A stretch of 19,840 nt of DNA from CBEUVQ01 sp965546615. GTDB taxonomy: Bacteria > Bacillota > Desulfotomaculia > Desulfotomaculales > Desulfohalotomaculaceae. Within the stretch, counting starts at the first letter, position 1. Each line of letters begins with the position of its first letter. This document shows, one piece after another, positions 14,411 through 19,840 of the stretch. The notes under the pieces are model-generated. The model saw only the letters and a program-made list of their open reading frames with translations. It searched no databases and was not told the origin of the DNA. The position numbers were made by a program, and so were the translations under genes. The DNA is taken from the NCBI GenBank assembly GCA_965546615.1, contig CBEUVQ010000038.1:1-19840 (forward strand), read 5' to 3'.

Positions 14411-14842
14411 TTATAACTGAAGATACCTGCGGGGCTGCTGCGAACTGTCCGGTTCGTTTTTTAAGCAGTCCCTTAGCTTTTTAGCCTGCAGTGTCGTTTC
14501 AACTTCGCATGCAATAAACTGCTCGATGTAAGCCGCTAAAGAGATATCATCACTTGGCCGATAACTTTTAAGTGCCTTTATAAGCCCGACAGTGCCTGCG
14601 CTGATCAGCTCTTCTTCGTCATGTTCACCTCGATGTTTTTTGATTACTTGATTAACCAGCTGATAATTGCGTTCTGCCAAAATATTAAAGGCCTTTTCGT
14701 CACCCTGCTGCAGCAGTTTTAGATAAGCTAATTCTTCCTCTTTGGACAGCGGCTGCGGTGAAGCATTCGAGGCAATGCAGGATACCAATGCCAAACCGTT
14801 GACAATAAAAAGTACAGCAATGGAGCAAAGTGCAATTTCCAT
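14411..14842 (-). CDS. Truncated pro-sigma-K-like protein (pro-sequence plus region 2 only)
   Basis: A 143-residue protein. Residues 1-24 are hydrophobic (MEIALCSIAVLFIVNGLALV), and SNASPQPLSKEEELAYLKLL (25-44) matches the SigK start (NNAFPQPLS..EE..YL). That is the membrane-bound pro-sequence and its junction. Then come QGDEKAFNILAERNYQLV and EEELISAGTVGLIKALKSY, the sigma regions 1.2-2.2 that touch core RNA polymerase. Region 2.3-2.4 (YIEQFIACEVETTLQ) has lost the usual TYA..CIENEI residues that open and read the -10 element, and regions 3 and 4 are absent. The frame ends cleanly at a TAA 5 bp from the DUF3243 stop, so no hidden second half follows. The RBS (ACGGAGG) is strong. It could be a decayed sigK copy, or a membrane-bound protein that competes with or modulates sigma-K. 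It is not the split sigK (spoIVCB) of B. subtilis, as no insertion element follows. Confidence 0.72.
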   Translation of the reverse strand: MEIALCSIAVLFIVNGLALVSCIASNASPQPLSKEEELAYLKLLQQGDEKAFNILAERNYQLVNQVIKKHRGEHDEEELISAGTVGLIKALKSYRPSDDISLAAYIEQFIACEVETTLQAKKLRDCLKNEPDSSQQPRRYLQL

Positions 14843-14980
14843 AATAAAGCCTCCGTAAAAATCGGTGTCGTTAATACAATTTTATGGAGGTAAAAGGCGT
14901 GGTGTTACTGAATATCTATTATCAACTTAAAGGTATTTTACTGTGCGAATAAAAATACTTCTTAAAGAGGAGGGAGGAGA

Positions 14981-15178
14981 ATGACAATGAATGGTACGTT
15001 GGTTTTTCAACTGCTTAATTTTCTGGTGCTGATCTTATTTTTAATGTTGCCGTTAGTTTTAGTAATTGTGTTATTTAAACGCAGCGGTGATTTAACAAGG
15101 AGAGTGGAAAGATTGGAAGATCTGCTGATTAAAAAGGGTTTTGAGAAGAATGATTTTGATAAATCAATGCGGGATTAA
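14981..15178 (+). CDS. Small single-pass membrane protein (65 aa), unknown function
   Basis: A 65-residue protein with a strong hydrophobic helix at about residues 9-33 (LLNFLVLILFLMLPLVLVIV) followed by a charged amphipathic helix (RSGDLTRRVERLEDLLIKKG) of coiled-coil character. The RBS is very strong (AGGAGGGAGGAG), fitting ATG 14981 or ATG 14987. I do not recognise a family. It stands alone between the divergent sigma-like gene and the convergent alcohol dehydrogenase gene. The shape suggests a protein that recruits or tethers a partner by coiled coil at the membrane, but that is inference. Confidence 0.7.
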   Translation: MTMNGTLVFQLLNFLVLILFLMLPLVLVIVLFKRSGDLTRRVERLEDLLIKKGFEKNDFDKSMRD

Positions 15179-15272
15179 GTTGTACTGAGTGGTTTTGACC
15201 GCTCTGTCAAGAAAAAGTATCGGAACAATGCAGCGGTTGTTCTGCATAACATCACATTATGCTAAAAATTAT

Positions 15273-15298
15273 AGGGGCAGACCGGTGCGTCTGCCCTT
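15273..15298. terminator. Hairpin terminator, probably serving the minus-strand alcohol dehydrogenase gene
   Basis: The perfect 8-bp core, GGGCAGAC (15275-15282) with GTCTGCCC (15289-15296), has a 6-nt loop and extends by a wobble and an A-T pair. On the minus strand it is followed by ATAATTTTTAGC, a usable T-run; on the plus strand only TTTAAACAACC follows. It lies between two convergent genes and may act on both. Confidence 0.65.
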
Positions 15299-15336
15299 TA
15301 AACAACCTTACAAGCAATAAAAACACTTAACAATAT

Positions 15337-16446
15337 CTATACCAGATTGCTTTTCTCAAAAATGCGCAAAATATCTGATTCATTCGGCCGATGAGGGCAT
15401 TTGGCCATGTTTTTAGTCTGCAGTGTTTTTTGCGCATACAGTTTTTGTTCTTCGGCGGTCAGCTTAATATTTACCTTTGGCAGCAGCTTATTCAACAGTG
15501 AACCTACCTCGGCAGTGCTGTCGCAGCCGACTGCCGCCAATATCTGGTCTACCTTCTCCGGACTGCCTTCAGCCATCAATTCTAACGAAGCCTGCATTAG
15601 CACCCCGTTGGCCAAGCCGTGCGGTAATCCCTTAAAATAAGTTAACGGATAACCTAACGCATGAATAAAGTTGGTGCCGGTTTGAGCAATAACAATTCCG
15701 GCCAGCATTGAAGCGTAAAGCAGTTCTTCGCGTTCGGCCAGTGTAATATTTTCAGCTTCAATATTTTGCAGTACCGAACCAATAATGGCAATGCTTTCCC
15801 GAGCCAGCAAATCAGAATATACCGATGCTTCGGTATTGATAAACCCCTCAATGCTGTGAGACAGAGCATCTACCGCGGTGTTGACGGTTACCTCCCACGG
15901 CAGGTTTATTGTATAGCGCGCATCCATAAAAGCCAGTGCAGGAAACAAATCATCACCGCCGATGGACATTTTGGTTTCCGCCCAGGGTACGGTGAGCACT
16001 GCATAAGGGGTAACCTCACTGCCTGTTCCCGCTGTGGTGGGCAGCGCAGCAACCGGAAGCGGGCGGTTTGTCCACCTGCGAGCCATTAAATCCTCTTCAC
16101 TGAGATTATTTACTGCCAGTACCGCAACTGCTTTAGCGGCGTCCATTGGTGAACCGCCGCCAATGCCAATTATAAACTCTGCACCAAAATCTTTGGCCTG
16201 CTGCGCTGCTTGATAGACAGTGGCTAAGGTGGGGTTTTGCTCCACCTCGTCAAACAACTGATAGCTGATACCTTCCTTTTTTAATGCGTTTTGTACATCA
16301 TCCAGCGAACCGTTTTTTTTAGAAGAATTGCCACCGGTAACAATTAATGCTTTTTTACCTAAAGATGAAAATTCATTACTATGTTTGTTAACGCAGCTGC
16401 TGCCGAAAAAAACCTTGGTTGGGCAGCGAAAATTGAACCGCAACAA
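15337..16446 (-). CDS. Iron-containing alcohol dehydrogenase
   Basis: A 369-residue type III, iron-dependent NAD(P) alcohol dehydrogenase, cytosolic. The nucleotide loop GGGSPMD is at residues 96-102 and PTTAGTGSE at 136-144. The metal ligands should be D193, H197 (AVDALSHSIEG), H262 and H276 (FIHALGYPLTYFKGLPHG). Such enzymes interconvert alcohols and aldehydes in fermentation; the substrate (ethanol, butanol, propanediol, lactaldehyde) cannot be told from the sequence. The start is TTG 16446 (a second TTG follows at 16443), with RBS AAAGGAGG (16453-16460) on the minus strand. Length is near normal for the family. It is monocistronic, with the terminator described at 15273. The C-terminal part is typical. 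Confidence 0.92.
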   Translation of the reverse strand: MLRFNFRCPTKVFFGSSCVNKHSNEFSSLGKKALIVTGGNSSKKNGSLDDVQNALKKEGISYQLFDEVEQNPTLATVYQAAQQAKDFGAEFIIGIGGGSPMDAAKAVAVLAVNNLSEEDLMARRWTNRPLPVAALPTTAGTGSEVTPYAVLTVPWAETKMSIGGDDLFPALAFMDARYTINLPWEVTVNTAVDALSHSIEGFINTEASVYSDLLARESIAIIGSVLQNIEAENITLAEREELLYASMLAGIVIAQTGTNFIHALGYPLTYFKGLPHGLANGVLMQASLELMAEGSPEKVDQILAAVGCDSTAEVGSLLNKLLPKVNIKLTAEEQKLYAQKTLQTKNMAKCPHRPNESDILRIFEKSNLV

Positions 16447-16554
16447 AAATCGCCTCCTTTTATGCCTGTATTAAATTATTTTATACCATAGTAATCTCTT
16501 AGGAAAGCGTACTTAAAACATTGCAAATTTAAGTTATTTCACGCATAAGAAAAA

Positions 16555-16596
16555 AATATGGAAAATAAGCTTGTAAGAAGAAGGATTTTCCATATT
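16555..16596. repeat. Perfect 12-bp inverted repeat with 18-nt loop
   Basis: AATATGGAAAAT (16555-16566) pairs with ATTTTCCATATT (16585-16596). On the minus strand the hairpin is followed by TTTTTT, so it could stop minus-strand transcription ahead of the alcohol dehydrogenase gene or act as an attenuator for it. The region 16447-16770 has no gene; this repeat and the promoter and terminator at 16633-16704 are all I see there. Confidence 0.55.
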
Positions 16597-16632
16597 GTCG
16601 TAGAAATTGTCTAAAATAATAGCAGTTCAATG

Positions 16633-16660
16633 TTGACATTGGATAGATATTTTGTAAATG
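16633..16660 (+). promoter_or_regulatory. Possible promoter upstream of the Com-like gene
   Basis: A perfect TTGACA (16633-16638) is followed after 16 bp by TAAATG (16655-16660), a weak -10 box. Transcription would start near 16667, a few bases before the hairpin and T-run described at 16675. Confidence 0.35.
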
Positions 16661-16674
16661 GCTCAGTGCTTTGG

Positions 16675-16704
16675 CCGTATGGTTACAGATCTTACGGTTT
16701 TTTT
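16675..16704 (+). terminator. Hairpin plus T-run in the leader of the Com-like gene
   Basis: CCGTA (16675-16679) pairs with TACGG (16693-16697). After a T-T mismatch the stem continues with GGTT against GATC-side bases including G-U pairs, giving about nine pairs, and seven T residues follow. It lies between the promoter at 16633 and the coding region, so read-through would be needed for expression from that promoter, an attenuator-like layout. Confidence 0.45.
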
Positions 16705-16770
16705 AAGTTATAGCAGCACCGAAATTCGGCAATTTTGTTTTTTGTATTTGGACTTTGGAGGCGATGTGAT

Positions 16771-16950
16771 ATGACAAGCTTTAATGTCGAAAAATTTGAT
16801 ACCGCCGGTGAAACCAGTGAGCAGCAAAGATGTATCTGCAACAAACTGCTGTGTATAGTCAGAGAAAACACCATTGAAATTAAATGCAACAAATGTAAAC
16901 GCATTATGCTTATCAAAACTAAAGGTATCGAAAATGTGGAAGTAAGGTAA
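16771..16950 (+). CDS. Com-like zinc-finger protein (59 aa)
   Basis: A 59-residue protein with five cysteines (C21, C23, C28, C39, C42) in the line QRCICNKLLCIVRENTIEI, KCNKCKRIMLI. The pattern 'RC.CNKLL ... IEIKC.KCKR' is that of phage Mu Com, the small zinc-finger protein that binds mom mRNA and activates its translation, and of related proteins in bacterial genomes. In Mu Com the first pair is CxxC; here one residue is missing (CxC), which may alter the metal site, or C28 may replace one ligand. I chose ATG 16771 because of RBS GGAGG (16757-16761); the frame is open to an earlier ATG at 16735 without an RBS. No Mu-like phage genes are near. A role in binding RNA is inference from the family. 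Confidence 0.65.
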   Translation: MTSFNVEKFDTAGETSEQQRCICNKLLCIVRENTIEIKCNKCKRIMLIKTKGIENVEVR

Positions 16951-17011
16951 ACATTCTTATCTAATTACCCCCCGGTTAGATAAAAGTTTAAAAAAATAAG
17001 TAAAGCCCAAT

Positions 17012-17071
17012 AAGAGGCAATGCAAGTAATTATGTGCTGTACAGCATAATTTGCTTGTGTTGCCTCTTTTT
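17012..17071 (+). terminator. Long imperfect hairpin terminator after the Com-like gene
   Basis: Arms of about 29 nt (17012-17040 and 17041-17069) pair with a few mismatches: AAGAGGCAA with TTGCCTCTT at the base, CAAG with CTTG, then AATTATG and a CTGT/ACAG tip. TTTTTATTT follows. An A-rich run before it and the very tight tip suggest it also could act as a strong structured RNA. A weaker 8-bp hairpin (TTATCTAA/TTAGATAA, 16957-16983) without T-run precedes it. Confidence 0.75.
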
Positions 17072-17088
17072 ATTTCTATATCTATAAC
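17060..17088 (+). promoter_or_regulatory. Possible promoter of the large SLH protein gene
   Basis: TTGCCT (17060-17065) lies 17 bp before TATAAC (17083-17088). The -35 box falls within the 3' arm of the preceding terminator, so terminator and promoter overlap. It would give a 5' leader of about 90 nt that is rich in A and T. Confidence 0.4.
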
Positions 17089-17143
17089 AAATACTTTCTA
17101 TTTCGATTAAGCAAAGGAGGGATCGAAAAAAAGAGTTTTTAAG

Positions 17144-17167
17144 TTTTTTAAAACAATTTTTTAAAAC
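17144..17167 (+). repeat. AT-rich 11-bp direct repeat in the leader of the SLH gene
   Basis: TTTTTTAAAAC occurs at 17144-17154 and again at 17157-17167, two bases apart, just before the RBS. A separate RBS-like AAAGGAGGGA (17114-17123) further up has no start codon near it. Such leaders often stabilise S-layer mRNAs, but this is only inference. Confidence 0.5.
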
Positions 17168-17185
17168 TTTTCAGGGGGGAAAAAG

Positions 17186-19840
17186 TTGAATACCAAAGGT
17201 AAAATTTCTGTTGCTCTATGTTTAGCACTGTGTATGCTGCTGGCTTTTGCCGGATTGGCATCTGCCCAGCCGACAGACGTTCAAGGGCATTGGGCTCAGA
17301 ACCAAATTAGCAGTTGGGTAGAACAAGGGTTAGCCAAAGGTTATGCTGATGGAACCTTTAAGCCCAACAACAGTATCACAAGAGCAGAATTTGTAACTTT
17401 AGTAAACAGAGCTTTAGGATTCACTGAAACAGCAGAAATTAACTTTACTGATGTTTCATCAACTGATTGGTTTGCAGGTGAAATAGCCAAAGCGAAAGCA
17501 GCCGGTTATATTTCCGGCTATCAAGATGGCACAATAAAGCCTAATAACCAAATCACCAGGCAGGAAGTAGCTTCCATGCTGGCGAGAATCTTAAAACTCG
17601 GAGCAGAAAACCTAAATGCGGTCAACAGCTTTAAAGATGCACAAGCTATACCGCAGTGGAGCAAAGGCGCAATTGCAGCGGTAGTTGAAAAAGGTTACAT
17701 GGGTGGCTATCCCGATCAAACCTTTAAAGCAACCAGATCAATTACCCGGGCAGAAGCAATTGTAACCTTAGATCGCATTGTTAACGGTAAAGCTGCAGAA
17801 CCGGAAACGCCAAAAGCAACTGAGTATAATGAAGCCGGAACATATGGCCCGACAAGCGGCACACAAACCGTTGAAGGTGACGTAACTATCAGTGTACCTA
17901 ATGTTACGCTGCAAAACGTCATCATTACCGGTGATTTGCTGCTGGCTGAAGGGATCGGTGACGGAGATGTAACCCTGAAAAACGTTACCGTTAAAGGAGA
18001 AACTACCGTCAAAGGCGGCGGCGCCAACAGTATCGAATTAGAAGACTGTGAGCTGCCCGCTGTTACGGTAAATAAAGACGGGGTAAGGATAGCTGCCAAA
18101 GGCGAAACATCTGTTGAAGTTGTTAAGCTGGAATCTGAGGCAGTTTTAGAGGAAGTTTCTGTTGATGGTTCCGGTTTTGAAGATGTAATTATTACCGAAA
18201 AAGTTCCGGCAGATGCTGAAATAACACTGTCCGGTGACTTTGAAGAGGTAGAAGTGGCTGCTGACGAGATAAAACTTTCTTTAAAAGAAGGCACTGTTAA
18301 AAACCTAACCGTTACCGAAGATGCTGAAGATGTTGAAATTAATTTGGCTGATGACACAAAAGTAGAAGAAATGACTTTAAATGCTAAGGCAACTATTGAA
18401 GGTAAAGGAGAAATCGGCACCGCCTATGTAAACGTTGATGGTGTAAGATCTGAAATTACACCGGATAAACAAGAAGGAGATTATGAAATTGAAAAAGAAA
18501 GCAGATCCTCCGGCGGCGGTGGCGGTGGCGGTAGCAGTAGCAGCAGTTACACGAATGCAGATAAAATTGAGGACTTAAATGCAGGAAAAACAGTTAACGG
18601 ATCCGTTACTTTAAGCAGCAAAGGTACTTATGGAACAGCAAATGCTGCCGCTGTTGTAAATGGTAACGTAACCATTACTGTACAGGATGTTACCCTGCAA
18701 AATGCTACTATTACCGGTAACTTAATTCTTGCCGAAGGCATCGGCGACGGATACGTAACGCTGAAAAACGTTACCGTTGAAGGAGAAACTGTCGTCAAGG
18801 GCGGCGGTTCCAACAGTATTCATTTAGAAGACTGCGATCTGCAAAACATCACAGTAAGCAAAAACGGGGTAAGAATAGTTGCCAAAGGCAAAACAGCTGT
18901 TAAAGTTGTTAAACTGGAGTCTGGAGCTATCTTAGAAGAGGAAGATGCTGAAGGCCCGGGATTTGAAAAAGTAACCGTTAGTGAAGAAGTTCCGGCAGAT
19001 GCTGAAATAACCCTCGACGGTGACTTTGAAGAGGTAGAAGTAAAAACCGGTGCTGCAGAAGTAATAGTAAAAGAGGGCACCGTTAACAGCCTGACAGTTT
19101 CCGAAACGGCAGAAAATGCTGTTATTACGCTGAAAAAAGATGCACAGATAGATGAAATTGCAATATACGCTAAGACAACAGTAACTGGAGAAGGTAAAAT
19201 TAAAACAGCTAAAGTGAATGCAGACGGCGTTGTAATGGAAACTAAGCCTGAGAAGGTTGAAATAAGTGATGATGTTAAAGAACCACCGGTTATAAAAGCA
19301 CCGGAAGAAGAAGTAGCCGGAAGCATAGCACGTGACCCCGGCAATACCGGTGGAGACTTGGAAGTAACTGTTGAAGGTAATACAATAACCTTTACCAGTG
19401 GAGAAATTGCCTGGTATCCTGCAGATGAAGCATTAGGCAGAGATGCCGGCAACCGAGTAGGTGTACAAATCACCGCACCTGAAGGAATTGATACCAGCAA
19501 AGTTACTGTAGAGATAGGTGGACAGGAATACCGCTGGAACGATATCAAAGACGGAGAAAACTACTTCTGGTGGTATCCGTTAGTAACCGATGACAGGAAG
19601 GAATTCACAGCTACAGTAAAATGGAATGACGTATCAATCCAGGAATTCAGAGTAGTGATCGGCAGTGATGTAACACTAGAGAAAGCACCGATAGAAGTTA
19701 AAAAGGCTGCCTTTGAAGCCATAGAAAGCATAGGCATACATGAAGGCAAAATCTACGAAGGCTACCAACTGCTTGATGAGGAAGGTAACCGGATAGATTT
19801 GGTAGCAGGCAATATAAGCAGCATGAGCGTTACTGGTCCG
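17186..19840 (+). CDS. Large exported SLH-domain surface protein with two beta-rich repeats, 3' end outside window
   Basis: The frame runs for 885 codons from TTG 17186 to the window edge with no stop. The RBS is AGGGGGGA (17173-17180). Residues 1-27 are a signal peptide ending ASA. Three SLH domains follow (about 31-80, 87-135, 149-197; each with GY.DGTFKPNN..TRAE or close variants), which anchor the protein in the cell wall. Residues 218-426 and 480-690 are two copies of one domain rich in V, T and N (VTLQNxxITG, AEGIGDG, VTLKNVTVKGE, GGGANSI, PADAEITL, GDFEEVEV), probably a parallel beta-helix. A GGGGGGGSSSSS linker (443-454) separates them. From 700 on is a different domain of unknown type (WYPADEALGRDAGN, EYRWNDIKDGENYFWWYP). 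This looks like an S-layer or adhesin-like protein. Long frames on the opposite strand within it are shadows. Confidence 0.88.
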   Translation, partial: MNTKGKISVALCLALCMLLAFAGLASAQPTDVQGHWAQNQISSWVEQGLAKGYADGTFKPNNSITRAEFVTLVNRALGFTETAEINFTDVSSTDWFAGEIAKAKAAGYISGYQDGTIKPNNQITRQEVASMLARILKLGAENLNAVNSFKDAQAIPQWSKGAIAAVVEKGYMGGYPDQTFKATRSITRAEAIVTLDRIVNGKAAEPETPKATEYNEAGTYGPTSGTQTVEGDVTISVPNVTLQNVIITGDLLLAEGIGDGDVTLKNVTVKGETTVKGGGANSIELEDCELPAVTVNKDGVRIAAKGETSVEVVKLESEAVLEEVSVDGSGFEDVIITEKVPADAEITLSGDFEEVEVAADEIKLSLKEGTVKNLTVTEDAEDVEINLADDTKVEEMTLNAKATIEGKGEIGTAYVNVDGVRSEITPDKQEGDYEIEKESRSSGGGGGGGSSSSSYTNADKIEDLNAGKTVNGSVTLSSKGTYGTANAAAVVNGNVTITVQDVTLQNATITGNLILAEGIGDGYVTLKNVTVEGETVVKGGGSNSIHLEDCDLQNITVSKNGVRIVAKGKTAVKVVKLESGAILEEEDAEGPGFEKVTVSEEVPADAEITLDGDFEEVEVKTGAAEVIVKEGTVNSLTVSETAENAVITLKKDAQIDEIAIYAKTTVTGEGKIKTAKVNADGVVMETKPEKVEISDDVKEPPVIKAPEEEVAGSIARDPGNTGGDLEVTVEGNTITFTSGEIAWYPADEALGRDAGNRVGVQITAPEGIDTSKVTVEIGGQEYRWNDIKDGENYFWWYPLVTDDRKEFTATVKWNDVSIQEFRVVIGSDVTLEKAPIEVKKAAFEAIESIGIHEGKIYEGYQLLDEEGNRIDLVAGNISSMSVTGP
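17837..19246 (+). repeat. Intragenic duplication: two copies of a ~210-codon unit in the SLH protein
   Basis: Copy one begins at 17837 (GTYG) and copy two at 18623 (GTYG), a period of 262 codons including the Gly-Ser linker at 18512-18547. DNA stretches such as CTGAAAAACGTTACCGTT and GTTCCGGCAGATGCTGAAAT recur almost unchanged, so the duplication is recent or is being homogenised. Confidence 0.85.

Noticed and set aside
14411..14842. The possibility that this is the 5' half of a sigK split by a skin-like element
   Set aside because: No recombinase, no attachment site and no inserted element follow; the next gene ends only 5 bp away and the residues near the end are already worn.
14884..14952. 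Tiny plus-strand frame (17-22 codons, starting at ATG 14884 or GTG 14899) before the small membrane protein gene
   Set aside because: GGAGG does stand 8 nt before GTG 14899, but the frame is too short and there is no other support; could be chance.
17716..19749. Long open frames on the minus strand within the SLH gene (for example 17716-18420 and 18820-19548)
   Set aside because: They are serine-rich antisense shadows created by the codon bias of a repetitive gene; no RBS, no domain, and the plus frame is continuous with a signal peptide and SLH domains.
1..19840. tRNA, rRNA genes and CRISPR arrays
   Set aside because: I looked for cloverleaf ends with GGTTCRA-type T arms, rRNA-like conserved blocks and regularly spaced repeats and found none; the only tandem repeats are the 10-bp and 11-bp pairs and the duplication within the SLH gene.

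Overview
The window looks like the chromosome of a low-to-mid GC, spore-forming, anaerobic Bacillota, probably class Clostridia or a relative. This rests on AGGAGG-type ribosome binding sites, frequent TTG starts, a SAM-I (S-box) riboswitch, S-layer homology (SLH) proteins, a pro-sigma-K-like gene, a DUF3243 gene and an mltG/U32/penicillin-binding-protein cluster that resembles the B. subtilis yrr region. The species cannot be named from the sequence.

Left part (1-3984): the tail of an SLH-domain protein ending at a terminator; an orphan UreG/HypB-like GTPase; then a complete methionine uptake operon, metNIQ. That operon is preceded by a promoter, a SAM-I riboswitch and a transcription terminator, so methionine uptake should switch on when S-adenosylmethionine is low.

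Core housekeeping part (4083-9657): mltG (glycan strand cutting), a U32 protein of the tRNA/rRNA hydroxylation type and a class B penicillin-binding protein read in one direction from an extended -10 promoter. A separate promoter drives a regulator made of three tandem XRE helix-turn-helix domains, followed by a small FmdB-type zinc ribbon. Thioredoxin with its own terminator closes this part.

Likely accessory part (about 9660-14030): a DUF6076 zinc-finger protein, possibly behind an 18-codon leader ORF, then a three-gene osmoprotectant ABC transporter (ATPase with CBS domains, one permease, one lipoprotein). Behind it lie a possible transposase remnant and a long 19/20-bp inverted repeat. 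Base and codon use by eye (more C-ending codons) and the lack of links to neighbours suggest acquisition, but I could not compute this.

Right part (14111-19840): a DUF3243 gene convergent with a most unusual short gene that keeps the pro-sequence and region 2 of sigma-K but lacks regions 3 and 4; a small membrane protein; an iron-dependent alcohol dehydrogenase on the minus strand; a small Com-like zinc-finger protein with its own short promoter/terminator leader; and a large SLH surface protein with two copies of a beta-rich repeat, still open at the window edge.

No tRNA, rRNA, CRISPR array or intact mobile element was seen. The best candidates for something new are the truncated pro-sigma-K-like protein, the triple-HTH regulator, the Com-like protein outside any visible prophage, and the palindrome with the possible transposase remnant.
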